A stretch of 64,000 nt of DNA. Origin: Coniella vitis (Eukaryota; Ascomycota; Sordariomycetes; Diaporthales; Schizoparmaceae). The notes under the pieces are model-generated. The model saw nothing but the letters and a program-made list of their open reading frames with translations. It did not search any database and had not been told where the DNA came from. This document shows, one piece after another, positions 13,454 through 24,407 of this stretch. A program made the position numbers and the translations under genes. The stretch is taken from the NCBI GenBank assembly GCA_011317545.1, contig WUJK01000003.1, positions 2,604,001 to 2,668,000 of the forward strand. Direction: 5' to 3'. The first letter of the stretch is position 1; each line of letters starts with the position of its first letter.

Positions 13454-14032
13454 CGCGGAAGCGGTTGGCAGCATGGCCCGCGTATGCGTATTCGTGAGTA
13501 CTATACCGTGTTACTTTGTGTCTATTGCAGCCGCTTCTGTCTCTTTTCACTTTTCTTCCTGCCTTGTAGACTACCGCTTAGATGGGTCGTTGAGCAGAGA
13601 GGTAGGTGGGAGAGGTATCTAGTGCTAGAGCCAGAGATACCATAACTAGAAGGTAAGAGATATATATCTTCCAAATTTCAGATGCCTTGGTTTCGATTTA
13701 AACACCCTCAATAGGGGTTCATACACTGAGTTGAACTATCTAGTGCTTCACATACTGCAACCTTGACTCCACAGAGGTGGACAAGACGGTTGCAGTCAAC
13801 CTTTTATTTGACCTCCAAGGACTTTTGAGTCCAGGAGTGGCGAACTGCACCTCACCGTCAAACCACACACGAAAAACAAACCAAAAAAAAAAAAAAAACG
13901 GACGTAAGCATGGGATAGATATTCTTAGAACTGCATCTGCACTCCATCACGGCCTTGAATGGTTTTTTGTTTCGTCTTCTTTCTTTTTTTTTCTACCCCC
14001 AGAATGTACCTTTGTACAGATCAAGAACACAC

Positions 14033-15430
14033 TCATCCACGTAGCCCCAAAGCTGACAACAAATCCAGGACTTCCTCCTCAAATACGTCTTCAAGTCGGA
14101 TTTTCGGCCGCCAGCCCAGCTCAGCCCGGGCGCGATTCGCAAAGCAGCGCGATGTCGTCCTGTTTGGCCAGCTCGGGGCCTGCGGGCTGTCTGGCGGCAC
14201 AGAGACGGGCGTTGCATCCTCTATGGCACCCTTGGGGTGGAGGATCGAAGCCATCTTGGTGCAGAAATCACGTTTTTGGTGCTCGCCATTTTCAGCACTG
14301 GATTAGGGGAGTGTATCATTAACAACCATCATGTTCGATCTTCATCATCATCATCACCAAGTTATTCTATTCAAGTGTCTCCCTTACCCTTCCAAAGGAC
14401 TGGGGGATGTGATAACCGGCGAGATAAAAACGAAGCAGAATAAAAAGACACACGAAAGGAACGACACGAGAAGCAAAAGAACGAGGAGAAACGTACAAGT
14501 AAAATCTGGCAAAGCCAGCCGGCTCTGAGGCCTCAAGGTTATGCTTCATAGACAGGAGCAACATGTCCACCACGTCATGCACGTGAACGTGGGCCCAAAT
14601 GTTGGTTCCATCGCCAGCATAGGTCGCGCGCCCATTCCTGAGCGCCGTCTGGACCAGATTGGGGAAAGGCGATGAAATGGTCTTGTAGGGTCCGGATCCG
14701 CGACCGAATATCACGCCTGGGCAGATGATGGACGCTGTAATCTCGCCCGCTCGGTCGGCACGAGCAATCCTAAGATTTTGTATCATGGCAGCGTCAGACG
14801 TTGATACTTTGTTCCTTGGCTGCGGGAACGCACTTTGCTTCCCCAAAATCTCCCAGCAGTTCTTTGCCATTATCACAAAAGGAACTCACTCTAGATCAAT
14901 CAGCCGGTGCAGCGCGCTGTCGGCAATGCCCTCAATCTGCGCAACGTCCTGATCATTGTACTTTGGCACATCCTCCAACCTGCCCGTGGGCCTCGACTCA
15001 ATGAGCTGCGTGCCCGAGACGTGGATGAGGACGCCCTGTCGTGAATGGGCTGCTCTGCCCTTGACCAGACCACGGTTAATGGCCTTTGTGAGCTCAAGGT
15101 CGTCCGACGTCGCGGCGTTGATGGCGACATCGGCCTCTGCGCTTGCGTCTTCAATTTTGGCGTGCTCATCGTGGGAGGCCTGGATGTAGTGGAGGTTGAT
15201 TAATGCGATGAATAACGCAAGACGCTGAATAGAAAGCTCCCTATCACATACGCACTGTGAAAGTCACGCAGACTTACCACCAAAATCTTTGTATTGCGGT
15301 CTTTCAGGACGCCTTCGCGCTCGGCTCTCACGACAGATGTAACGTCGTACTCGGCAGTACGCTCCAGCTCGGTCAGGAGCGTACCGCCCAGGTAGCCCGT
15401 CGCGCCAAATAACAGCACTTTGTAAACCAT
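14033..15430 (-). CDS. NAD(P)-binding Rossmann protein, nucleoside-diphosphate-sugar epimerase-like
   Basis: Four-exon model of 326 aa: 15430-15278, 15179-14890, 14769-14497 and 14297-14033. Introns are 98, 120 and 199 bp, and all phases agree. The N-terminus MVYKVLLFGATGYLGG carries the GxxGxxG dinucleotide-binding turn of extended SDR/NmrA-like proteins. The middle contains ICPGVIFG, and the C-terminal half has the segment YFAENGEH, which only appears after the 199-bp intron is removed. Such cytosolic proteins use NAD(P)H for sugar or small-molecule oxidoreduction or as redox sensors; the substrate cannot be told here. The catalytic YxxxK was not located with confidence. Upstream in-frame codons exist, but the ATG directly before the Rossmann fold is the natural start. 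Confidence 0.85.
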
Positions 15431-16170
15431 AATTGGAGGGAAACCGTGAAATCTGTGAACACAGAAGCGTACTATGGTGTTTGGGAAAAGGTGAAGCAGA
15501 GCAATGGCTGAGCTCAGCGTTGGGAATCCAGTGGAAGTGGTGTGCAAGAGAGGGTAGTATTGAAATTACCTAGTGACAGTAGGTGGCAAATCCCGTGGCA
15601 TGACGATGCCTTGGACTCCATTCAAAGGCCGAGGTGTCAGGAAAACCGTACCTTGAAACGCAATATATAGCAAGCATATAGTAAAGGCACAATGATCCCT
15701 CTTGATATCTGTCAATGTTTACGTTGAAGAAGCAAGGTAAACCCAAGACGAGACGGAACCGCAAGAATATCACCCCATAGAAAGAGCTTACGAGGCACGA
15801 AACTGCTGAACAAGAGAGACAGTCTCCATGGATTTTCGTCAGTGGCTCATTGTGATTATAAATTGAACGGCAAAAATCTCGGAACACCATCACTGGTCCA
15901 TCAGACGTCAAGGACTCCCTCTTCAAGTGCTTTAGATGCTATATTCTATGTTTTGCATTCGGATGTCCTTGATCTCCTCATCGTTTGGTGTCATGTTCGC
16001 ACCCGAGTTGTCACCGGCCGGCCATCCATAGCCAAAAGCTCAATTGCATGATATTGTCATACACAAGAAGAAGGAGAAAAAAGACAAAAAAAATTCCTGC
16101 GCAGAATACAGAGAACATTTCACCAACTTGGTATCCGCGCAAGGCCACACCAAAAAAGTGAAAAAATTAA
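15431..16170. other. Intergenic region between epimerase-like gene and tRNA
   Basis: No gene is supported. The 118-codon minus-strand frame at 15570-15926 has no recognisable domain. A T-run on the minus strand (plus-strand A runs at about 16152-16167) lies just downstream of the tRNA and fits a Pol III terminator. Confidence 0.5.
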
Positions 16171-16255
16171 CTCCGATACGGGGAATCGAACCCCGAGCTT
16201 GACGGACCCTTACAGAAGTGAGAGCGTCAGATGTTAGCCATTACACCATATCGGA
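16171..16255 (-). tRNA. tRNA-Glu(CUC): tRNA-Glu (anticodon CTC) with a 13-nt intron
   Basis: The minus strand folds into a complete cloverleaf. The acceptor stem TCCGATA pairs with TATCGGA (discriminator G). The T arm is CGGGG-TTCGATT-CCCCG. The anticodon stem TGACG pairs with CGTCA. The anticodon loop reads CTCTCA and then continues for 13 extra nt (CTTCTGTAAGGGT) before the last loop base, which is the canonical intron position after base 37. Length is 85 nt, that is 72 plus the intron. No CCA is encoded, as expected in eukaryotes. A T-rich Pol III stop follows. Confidence 0.93.
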
Positions 16256-16651
16256 TTTTTCGATGCAAGTCACAAAACATATGCAATTATATACTGTAGA
16301 GGACATAAAGTGGAGAATTTGGTAGGCAAAAGAATTGAACTTTGGCAAGATAGCTCTGCTTGTCTTCAGTGGTCTGGCGTATTGTTGAAAAGGAACTCAA
16401 AAAGCCACTATATATAGCTTACAGTGGGTAGTTGTTCATCGCTCACGCCAATGGGAATTGAGGCGAGTCCAAGCTTTGCAATATCAGGGTGACTAATACG
16501 TTGAGTAGGTGGCAATGATATTTGATCAGGCGTTGAACATACATAGTAGGACATGGTTGAGGCCCAATTCAGTACAATGGAGTACCATTTCTAAATTTAT
16601 TGTATCATGCCTCTTGCATTGTCTATCATGTGAGAGATATTATTAACCCAA
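16256..16651. other. Intergenic region upstream of tRNA
   Basis: No gene is seen. It contains a copy of TACATAGTA at 16540-16548 and the 3' flank of the reductase gene. Confidence 0.5.
16540..16548. repeat. TACATAGTA nonamer
   Basis: Perfect copy of the interspersed nonamer, in the orientation reverse-complementary to the copies at 4.8-12 kb. Confidence 0.7.
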
Positions 16652-17419
16652 CTAGATTGGCTCGTCGCGTGGCTCAATCAACACTTCATTAATAGCAACA
16701 TGTTCGGGTCGCGTCACTGCATACACAATCGCACTGGCGACATCTTCCGGATCCAAGACCTTGGCACCCGTCCGCTCGCCGTACTTCTTGACGGCCTCTT
16801 CGTCCGTGGACATGTCCAAGAGATCAGTGGCGACGTTGCCTGGTTGAACACTGGTTACTCGCAGTCCTGATCCTGCAGTTTCAAGACGAAGCGCTTGAAG
16901 CGTGCCCTCGACAAAGAATTTGGAGCCAGAGTAGACACCGAGGCCAGGGAAAACCTTGCGTCCTGCATCCGAGCTGATGGCGACTATGTGACCTTTGCCG
17001 CGAGAGAGCATTGAGGGTACCGTGGAGGACAAGGAGTTGAGGAAGCCCTTGCAGTTGACGTCTATCGTGCGCTCCCAGTCATCGACTCGAACGTTTTTCA
17101 TCAGGGTGTAGTACATAACACCGGCGCAAGCGACCAAGATGTCGACAGGGCCGATGTTGTCTTCAGTGGCCTTGATGAGGGCTTCGACTTGTGCCCGGTT
17201 GGTGACGTCTGTTGCCTGAGCCAGGACCTTCACTCCAGAAGTTGACGTAATCTTGTCCTTCAACGACTCCAACGCCGGGAGTCTTCGTGCTGCAATGGCA
17301 ACATCGGCGCCTTCAGCAGCCAGCGCAGTGGCCACTGCGGCACCGATGCCGGACGAAGCACCGGTGATGACAGCGACCTTGCCGCTTAGAGGGCCGCGGG
17401 GCTTAGCTTGCGTAGCCAT
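16652..17419 (-). CDS. Short-chain dehydrogenase/reductase (alternative separate model for the R2 domain)
   Basis: If read on its own, this is a 255-residue classical SDR starting at the ATG at 17419. It has TGASSGIG near the N-terminus (cofactor loop), the central ACAG element (in VACAGVMYY), Ser in ISSDAG, and the catalytic YSGSK (Tyr and Lys). The PGNVATDLL segment after the catalytic pair is typical of YdfG-like SDRs. The codons before the ATG overlap the end of the A-T-R reading frame by 17 nt in another frame, which is unlikely for two independent fungal genes. I therefore prefer it as the C-terminal domain of the preceding gene, joined by a short intron that would remove this ATG. Confidence 0.55.
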   Translation of the reverse strand: MATQAKPRGPLSGKVAVITGASSGIGAAVATALAAEGADVAIAARRLPALESLKDKITSTSGVKVLAQATDVTNRAQVEALIKATEDNIGPVDILVACAGVMYYTLMKNVRVDDWERTIDVNCKGFLNSLSSTVPSMLSRGKGHIVAISSDAGRKVFPGLGVYSGSKFFVEGTLQALRLETAGSGLRVTSVQPGNVATDLLDMSTDEEAVKKYGERTGAKVLDPEDVASAIVYAVTRPEHVAINEVLIEPRDEPI

Positions 17420-20400
17420 GTTGTTCAGCCTTGCGTGGTGGGCGGGGCAGCCAACCACGAGCGTAAAAGTGTCTGGTGTATGTCCGGAGCAGCTTGGCGT
17501 CGATCTTGGGTCGTTGTAGGCCAAAGACGCCTTCAAGAACGGGACTGGTCTTTGCGTCGTTCAATACAATCACCTCTTGGATGAAGTCAACGGTGGGCAT
17601 GCCCGAGCGCAGAATATCAACAGTGAAGGAGCCCTCTCCCCAGCGTCCGGAACCCCTCTTTTGCTTCCAGAGAGCAGCCCACTTTTCAAAGGCAAGCTTT
17701 CCTGTAGTGAAACCTAATTGGTCCAGGTACCCGAATACATCACTAGCGCGAATAGGCGCCGGGTCTCCCAAGTGGAAGATCTGCTGTGACAAATCGCAGT
17801 GGTCCGCTAGGGTCGTGATAGCCTTGCTCACAAAGTCGACTGGGGTCATTTCCACCAGCCAATCTTCGATATCTGGAGCGTAACCGATTTGCATTGATTC
17901 CACAATGATGGCCGTCAAAAGATCCCACGCGTTTGTGGCACCTGACTTGCTGTGGCCACTGATAGTGCCTGGACGATAGATCCTTGTTGGAAGGCCGCGC
18001 CTGTTGGCCTCAAGAACCAGCTGCTCCGCAACCCATTTTGTCTGGCTGTAGCCATCCTGCAGCTTGACGGGGACATCGTCAACATCAACCATGGTGTCTT
18101 CCGACCATCCTTCCTTGGAAGGTGGCAGAACGCCATTGGTTGAGACGTGATGCACAGGCGCTCCTGCAAGACAAGCAAGGCGCAGTATCTCACGAGTGCC
18201 ACCCACATTCGGGGCTCGTAGGGCAGCATACGGATAAACCAAGTTGACGGTTGCAGCAGCATGAATGACAACGTCAACACGAGAGGCCAGTTCCTCAAAC
18301 TGGTCAGGCGAAAGACCCAGGCGCTTTCTCGACAAGTTGGCTGGCAAAATTTCGACACGGTCGATGATGGAGTCGTCCCAGAGGCCGAGGTCGGTGAGAT
18401 TCTTCCGCAGTCTTGCCATACCTGCGGAGGTCTGATCGTCAATAGGATCATTGAAGCGCACAATGCAGACGATATCGGCGTCGGTGCGCTCAATGAGTGA
18501 GTTTAGTAAGAATGCACCCAAGAAACCAGTGACCCCCGTAAGCAGGACCGTTTTGGCTTGGCTCAAAGGGAGCATCTTCGCATTCCTGGGCTGGATATCA
18601 GCCGCAAGAACAGAGTCAGCCCGAAGGACTGCGGGGAGATCGGCCTGGACAGCTGCTGTATGTCCATCGCGGGCAGAGGTAACAGCCTCGACATGACCCT
18701 TGATGGTAGGGTCGCCTGCCAGGGCGCCAAGGGGAACGCGGAATCCGAACGTCTTCGAGAGACGGTTCGAGAGGTCCGCAAGCGTAAGAGAATGGCCGCC
18801 TAGGTCAAAGAAGCTGTGCTCTTTAGTGATGGCACTGATGGGTATGTTCAGAGAGGCAGCCCACAATTCTGCAATCTGTTCTGATTTGATTGTGGTGTTG
18901 TTGTCGGCTTTTGGCTTGCCATTGGCAGAAGGACTGCCAGGCTCTGGGGGTGCGGGGAGGCTCTTGAGATCCACTTTACCAGACACCTCATGTGTCGGAA
19001 GTTCGTCGAGTTCGACCCAACGAGCTGGAATCATGTAATGTGCCAAATGCTCGGCAAGAGCCCGGCGGCCCTTGGGACAGTATCCGGCCTCGTCAATGGC
19101 GATGGAGGCGCGGCCGTCCTGCGCCTCTGTGTCGTGAACGATATATGCAACCAATTGGCGTTCCACGCCGTCGCCTCGAGGTACCACAGCACACTGTTTG
19201 ACTGCCAAGTTCTTTACAATGGCGCTTTCGACAGTGCCAGGAACCACACTGTAACCTCGCAATTTGATCATGGCACCAACCCGTCCAGTAATCTCCATGA
19301 GACCAGAAGGTAGGATTCGAGCCATATCGCCGGTCCTGTACATACGAGCTCCAGGCGTGTTATCAAAGGGGTCAGGCAAGAACGCTTTGGCGGTCGTCTC
19401 TTCGAGGTTCAAATAGCCGCGAGCTAACAAGCCGCCTCCAATGAACAGCTCTCCAGCGACTCCGGTAGGCACCTTCTTCCTGTTCTCGTCCAGAACATAG
19501 GTGTGTTCTACATCCAAGGGCGGTCCCACAGGACAATACGGTTGCTCTGGGTTGAGCATCTCCTTCATATCGCCGCAGGCGATTTCGTGAGTTTCACTTG
19601 CACTGTAGCAATTCAGAAGCCGCGTGCTTGGAAGGGCCTTTGAAGCCCGGAGGACCAAATCGGTAGTCACCACCTCTCCGTCTGCAAGCCTGGACGTTAG
19701 TTATGTGTTCTTTCCAGTAAGGTTTCACACAAATTTCCGCACTTGTGGTTGCGTCGAACAAACTGGGTGTATGGAGGTCGAGATAGCAACTTACTGAGCC
19801 ACAGTGTCTTGAGATCAGGCAACCGGTCTCCAAGCCTTGCATGTCGTGACAGGACCGTCGCTAGCAAAGTCGGGGTCATCAGGGTTTCGGTGATGTTCTT
19901 TGATGAAAGCAAGTCCACCAAAGCGACAGGATCATAACTGGCTTCGTCCGGGATACAGAAAGTGGTTGCTCCCCGCATGAGTGGGCGCAAGATCTCCCAA
20001 ACGAAGAACACGTTACAAGCAACTCGATCACCTTGTTTGAGATCGCTCAGCTTGAACCGCAGGTCATATGATCTTACAGCAGCTCGGTGGGGATTTGCAA
20101 TGCCCTTAGGCTTGCCCGTTGTGCCGGATGAGTATGAAACAAAAGCCAGCTTCTCGAGATCGTGCTCGTCCGTCATGATGCTCGTGGTCAAGTTTGACCC
20201 GTTTGCACTGATTTGTTGTTCATCCATCACGATCAACGAAACGTCGGCATCGATCCGGCCAACATGTTCGCGCTTTGTGATGATAACTCTTGGGCGAGCG
20301 TCGTCAATGACAGTTGACAGCATGGCTGGAGGGTAGGCCAGCTCCAGAACGAGAAACGCTCCGCCAGCTCGGAGAGCTGCCAAACATGCAATCACGTAGT

Positions 20401-20608
20401 CCGCGCTCCGTCCCATAAGAACACCGACTGGGTCGTCCCGGCCGACGCCATATTTGCGCAACGATTGGGCCAGATTGGCAGTGATCTGGTCGAGCTCGGC
20501 ATATGTATAAGTGCTGGACTTATCCTCGAGAGCGATGGCATCAGGTGTTGCGATAGCTTGCTTGCTGAAGCCTGCTGCCAAATCCCGGTCCACGTCGATG
20601 ATGGCCAT
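16652..20608 (-). CDS. NRPS-like carboxylate reductase, A-T-R1 with probable C-terminal SDR (R2) domain; ATRR / glycine-betaine-reductase type
   Basis: The A-T-R part uses exons 20608-19795 and 19681-17403 (intron 113 bp), 1030 aa if it ends at its own TAA. Splicing joins KTLWL to NGEVV. The adenylation domain shows YSSGTTGKPKG, YRTGDMARI and ITGRVGAMIKLRGY. The carrier domain has FFDLGGHSL (phosphopantetheine Ser near residue 565). The thioester reductase begins VLLTGVTGFLG and has YSQTKWVAE. An SDR frame on the same strand starts 17 bp before the A-T-R stop. Removing a 49- or 52-bp intron (17407-17455 or 17407-17458) fuses both in frame; the 52-bp form gives 1263 aa. A-T-R1-R2 is the architecture of Aspergillus nidulans ATRR, which reduces glycine betaine via the aldehyde to choline. 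The usual Asp of the A4 motif is absent (FFVWEILRP), as expected for a substrate without a free alpha-amine. Substrate and fusion are inferences; the domains are clear. Confidence 0.82.
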
Positions 20609-22830
20609 TTTGTGGTCTGGAAGAATTTGAGATGCGGCCAAGGATTGTGATCTCGAGACAATCTTATTCTGTCCAGTTAGAAGCAGCGATTGTGCGCAAA
20701 GAAGAACATGGGGTATTCGAATTAGTTATAAAAGGACGAATGAACAGTCAGCCGGTGGTGGATTGGCCTCCAGCGGTTCGACTAGCCACCAATGCCGTCC
20801 AAAGGTGGCTGAAATGACGCCAAAGAAGGGCGCGGAAAGGTGATGGCGTGGGCTGGTGTCCAAGCACGCATACAACGAGAAGGCAGGAGCGGCCTGAAGG
20901 GATTCAAGGTTGTATCTATGCGTAGTTCCGTCTAATAGCACGCCAGAGTGCCTTTGCCTCGATCTTCTCCGCCTTAACCTGAGTCAGAGCTACACGTGCG
21001 GTATATTGTTGAGGAGGCTCACGTTCTTCGAAGAGGCGTGTCGGACAGGGCAGCCACGATCCGCAGAAAACAGGGACCCTTCGTTGGTGGATTGGGGACG
21101 GCTTGCGAATGAATTCGACTGATCACAACCTTGGAAGTCTGAGAGCAGAGCACCACGGCGAAATTAAAAGAATGAGATTATTTCTTGCTCAGTCTGTCTT
21201 ATATAAAATATGCCTCCTTTGGTTCCCTCAACCTTTCTTATCCTCGACGTCAGATAGCAGTGAGCAGGGCTAGGATGCACGCTAAGCTGCGAAGACGGAT
21301 CCACCAACCAATGGTCGACTTTTCCGGGTCTTTTGTGGGAAAGGTGCACCCACCGAGCCCACCGTCCCGCCGAGATCCGCATCGCGAGCCCGTGGGGTTG
21401 GAGAATCTAGTGGGGATTTCGAGTGGGCTTCAGAGGGGTCAGGCACCAGGGGCACGCTGGCTGGCGGGGCTGCGAAGTCCTGCTCAGTGGTCCAAAAGCC
21501 CCACGACCTGCTGCCGCGCTATGTCCCTGTCACCCGACTGCCGCCCTGCACAACGATAATCATAAAGGCATATAAAGAAAGGCTGGGCAGCATGTACCAC
21601 CGCGCTGACCGGTTGCTTTTGTTAGCTGTCCTGCCGTTGGCCAAATTCTCCACCATTATTGACTGACGCTGACAAGTACTGGCGATAAAAGCGCTCGGAA
21701 TCGATGATCAACTGCTGTCTACCCTGCTGTATGCATGCAGTTCTCAGTTAGTAATGATACTGGATACCCAGTCCAAGGGGACCAAACAGTCTTGTTAAGT
21801 AACAACATCACCAGCATTATGCATAGTAACCGCTATCTCGGCACAGTCCCCTAATTCTATGCAGCCATGCATCAAACGTGGATCAATGTATTCTGCCCCG
21901 AGATATTCGACATATATTCCCGCAAATACCCAATCACTGGGTAATATCACGACCACAACAGGCGCACGCTCCTGCAATTCGCCGTTGGCCAAGATGGCGT
22001 GCTCTGGCTTATGCCTCTTTGGGGGATATGCTTAGCGATCTAGGACCTTCTGGGGCGCTCTGGCTTGTGTTGGGCTATCGGAGGGCGACCTACTCAGCAT
22101 CCTGTGGACGGCAAACCGCGGCTGGCGAGCCTCTCGGCCCCGGGGCCAAACCTTGAATTAGTACGGCACGTTCAAACTAACATACATATGACCTGGCTTG
22201 TCTAGTTTCTTGCTTTGAGGATCATGAGACTTCCTGAAACGCTCCTTCGGTGGATGAAGGTTTGGCAAGTCTTGGGCACGTTTATGCTCTTTGTAAAGGC
22301 GTGAAGTAGCAGGCTCTCAGCAGGTTATCAGCTGAGGTGGGGAGCGAATGAACTCGGTTTTCATCATTTCCTCAAGGCTTGTTTAACATGGACGCGGAAA
22401 ATAAGAAACAAAAAAACCAACTACTACTACTTCATCAAATTGAATCCGACAACATATCGCACGACATTGCGAGTATTGGTACAATTCCCACTCGATGAAA
22501 GCATGGCGTAGGAAGGGCGAGTCTTTTGTCGACAAGAACTTGAAGAAATTTCGGTGTATAATCAGCGTACTGCTCTTTAAGCGTACAATAAAAAAGCAGG
22601 TACTCCACGACAGTCGGAATATTCTTATTAGCGTTTTTCGCGCAAGTACCTCATTGAATGTCTGGTGCACATAGCGTCAATAGTTTCTTAATTTCGCAGA
22701 TTCTCAACCTCACAGGAGCCGTCTATCACTGATTGAATATTTTATTCATACCTGTTTGTACATGGAGTCAAAGCCAGATTTCTACTCTGAAGCAGGAAAG
22801 AGCTCATAAGAGCAACAGTCTTCGTAATGT
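20609..22830. other. Intergenic region, promoter side of the reductase gene
   Basis: No gene is supported in 2.2 kb. The 124-codon plus frame at 21185 and the 95-codon minus frame at 22383 have no domains. It should contain the promoter of the NRPS-like gene near 20609 and the 3' flank of the macro-domain gene. Confidence 0.5.
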
Positions 22831-23820
22831 CTATATCTGCAATCCATCCAAGCCTTCTTGAAAGGCCTTGAAGTTTGGCCCATCCTTCGGATCAAGGACT
22901 GCGAACCAGACTTCTTTCCACCAACCGCCCGAGAACTCCGATTCTGTCAAGACCTCTTTCCACGCTTTTACAACTTCTCCCACTGGATTGTTGTATGCTC
23001 CACACCCCAGCGCTCCAAGCACAAGAGAGTCGTGGCCCCTTGACACCGCTATTCGTAGCGCAAGTCGCATCTTTTGCTTTGTCAACATTCTGTCATCATC
23101 GTTCGCATAGGTGCTTATTTTCTTGCCGCCCGTGGTTCGAGTCTCGGAGAGCTTTGGATTTTGAATGGCTGCAATGCTGACAACGCTCACCACGGGCAGC
23201 TTGGCAGCTGGAGTGGCCGGCGCCAGAAGGCGGTGGCCTTCGGTCAAAGAATTCCGAATAATGACCACGTCCCCAGTATATAGACCTTGCTTAGCGGTCC
23301 ATGGGTAATAGGTTTTTTTGAGACTCAAAGAAAGCGATGAGCGGTAGCAGAGTGCTTCCTCTTGGGCCATGGCACCTCGAGTCCAGCCACCGCCTACAAC
23401 CTTATCCGATGCTAGGTTGAGGACTGCAGGCCTGGAGACTCGTGTCGCTAGACTTGTCTGCGAGCCTGAAGGTGTATTGGAGGTAGATGTAGAATCCATC
23501 AGCATGATGGCGGCGTTGAATGTGTCTTCGTTGATTACTTTGATGGTTGCCTTGCCGTTTTTGGGACAGTCCTCGCTTTGCAGTTGCGGAACAGTATCAA
23601 ACGATAGCATCTCGGAATTGTCGGCAGTTATATCGGGGAGGTCTTTGAGGATGAACGGCAGAACGGATATGGTCTCTTTGGCGACGTCGATCAAAGTCTG
23701 ACGTGACTGTGGAAGTTTGCATGTACAGTCGGAGGGTTGTGACCAGAAGGGCCGCACTTGGCGAATAGGTTGTCGGCCCCGAGACGACCTTTCTCCGTAT
23801 CTGCGACGATTTTCGGCCAT
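22831..23820 (-). CDS. TIGR02452-type protein (microbial PARG / macro-domain-like hydrolase)
   Basis: Single exon of 329 aa from the ATG at 23820; a longer frame upstream begins only with GTG. An N-terminal Arg/Ser-rich segment is followed by the family core. VLNLASDKVVGGGW and RGAMAQEEALCYRSSL match the loop where microbial-type poly(ADP-ribose) glycohydrolases place the GGG-X-QEE catalytic glutamates. Near the C-terminus GALGCGAYNNP is the second family signature. Such enzymes cleave ADP-ribose polymers or related ADP-ribose conjugates, probably in nucleus or cytosol. The QEE pair is intact, so activity is plausible. The biological substrate in fungi is not established. Confidence 0.85.
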   Translation of the reverse strand: MAENRRRYGERSSRGRQPIRQVRPFWSQPSDCTCKLPQSRQTLIDVAKETISVLPFILKDLPDITADNSEMLSFDTVPQLQSEDCPKNGKATIKVINEDTFNAAIMLMDSTSTSNTPSGSQTSLATRVSRPAVLNLASDKVVGGGWTRGAMAQEEALCYRSSLSLSLKKTYYPWTAKQGLYTGDVVIIRNSLTEGHRLLAPATPAAKLPVVSVVSIAAIQNPKLSETRTTGGKKISTYANDDDRMLTKQKMRLALRIAVSRGHDSLVLGALGCGAYNNPVGEVVKAWKEVLTESEFSGGWWKEVWFAVLDPKDGPNFKAFQEGLDGLQI

Positions 23821-24407
23821 TGTGTCTGGATTCTTGTTGTCTACTTGGCAAATAGGACTTGATGCTTCTTTCCCATCCACGGACGTGTTGGTGTGCGGAA
23901 CAGAAGCGGTTGTCTTTGGACAGAGCGGATTGGAAGGTAAATGTTATTGATTGCAATCACAGCGTTGTGTTGATTGAACACTCTGCCACTTCAAAGTTGT
24001 GGCGACGAGAGACAGGGTTTATGTACTCGGGTGGCGGGTACGTGAACGAACCTTGGGGCACAATTGAGGAAGGCACGAAGAATTGGTGGAGTGATGCGGC
24101 TGCTGCCTGCTTAGCGCGTCCCGATCTCCAGACGCGTACTTCTGCGACCACTTAAGCGACATGAGATAAACTTGGCACCGGTACAAAAGGCGTCTTGACT
24201 GGTCTGACCAAGACGAGTGTGGAAGTGTTAAAGAAATTCCGTACTTGTGTGTGGTTTTGGCAAGGTGCCAAGTCTTTGACAGTAGGCGGCCAGACCCGGA
24301 GCGTGCACGCCTCGTACGCAGCTACAATATTTCTTTGTGACCTGCGCCGTCTGCGTGCATTTGTCTCTTGCTGCACGGGGTCGAAGCAGCCCGATAACAA
24401 TATACAA
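23821..24407. other. Intergenic region
   Basis: No gene is supported. Minus-strand open frames here (around 23957-24151 and 24152-24544) show no domain. It contains the promoter of the PARG-like gene and the 3' flank of bcs1. Confidence 0.5.

Larger units (their letters stand above)
2819..14032. other. 11-kb gene-poor region
   Basis: No supportable protein gene. Frames of 100-200 codons occur on both strands but overlap each other, lack domains, and are built from low-complexity or Cys/Arg-rich shadow sequence. The region is not strikingly AT-rich. It contains several unusually long homopolymers (C11, C14, T41, G12, G13), an AC/AT microsatellite, and nine copies of TACTATGTA. It may hold a long promoter region, non-coding RNA or decayed DNA; the sequence alone does not decide. 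Confidence 0.5.
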
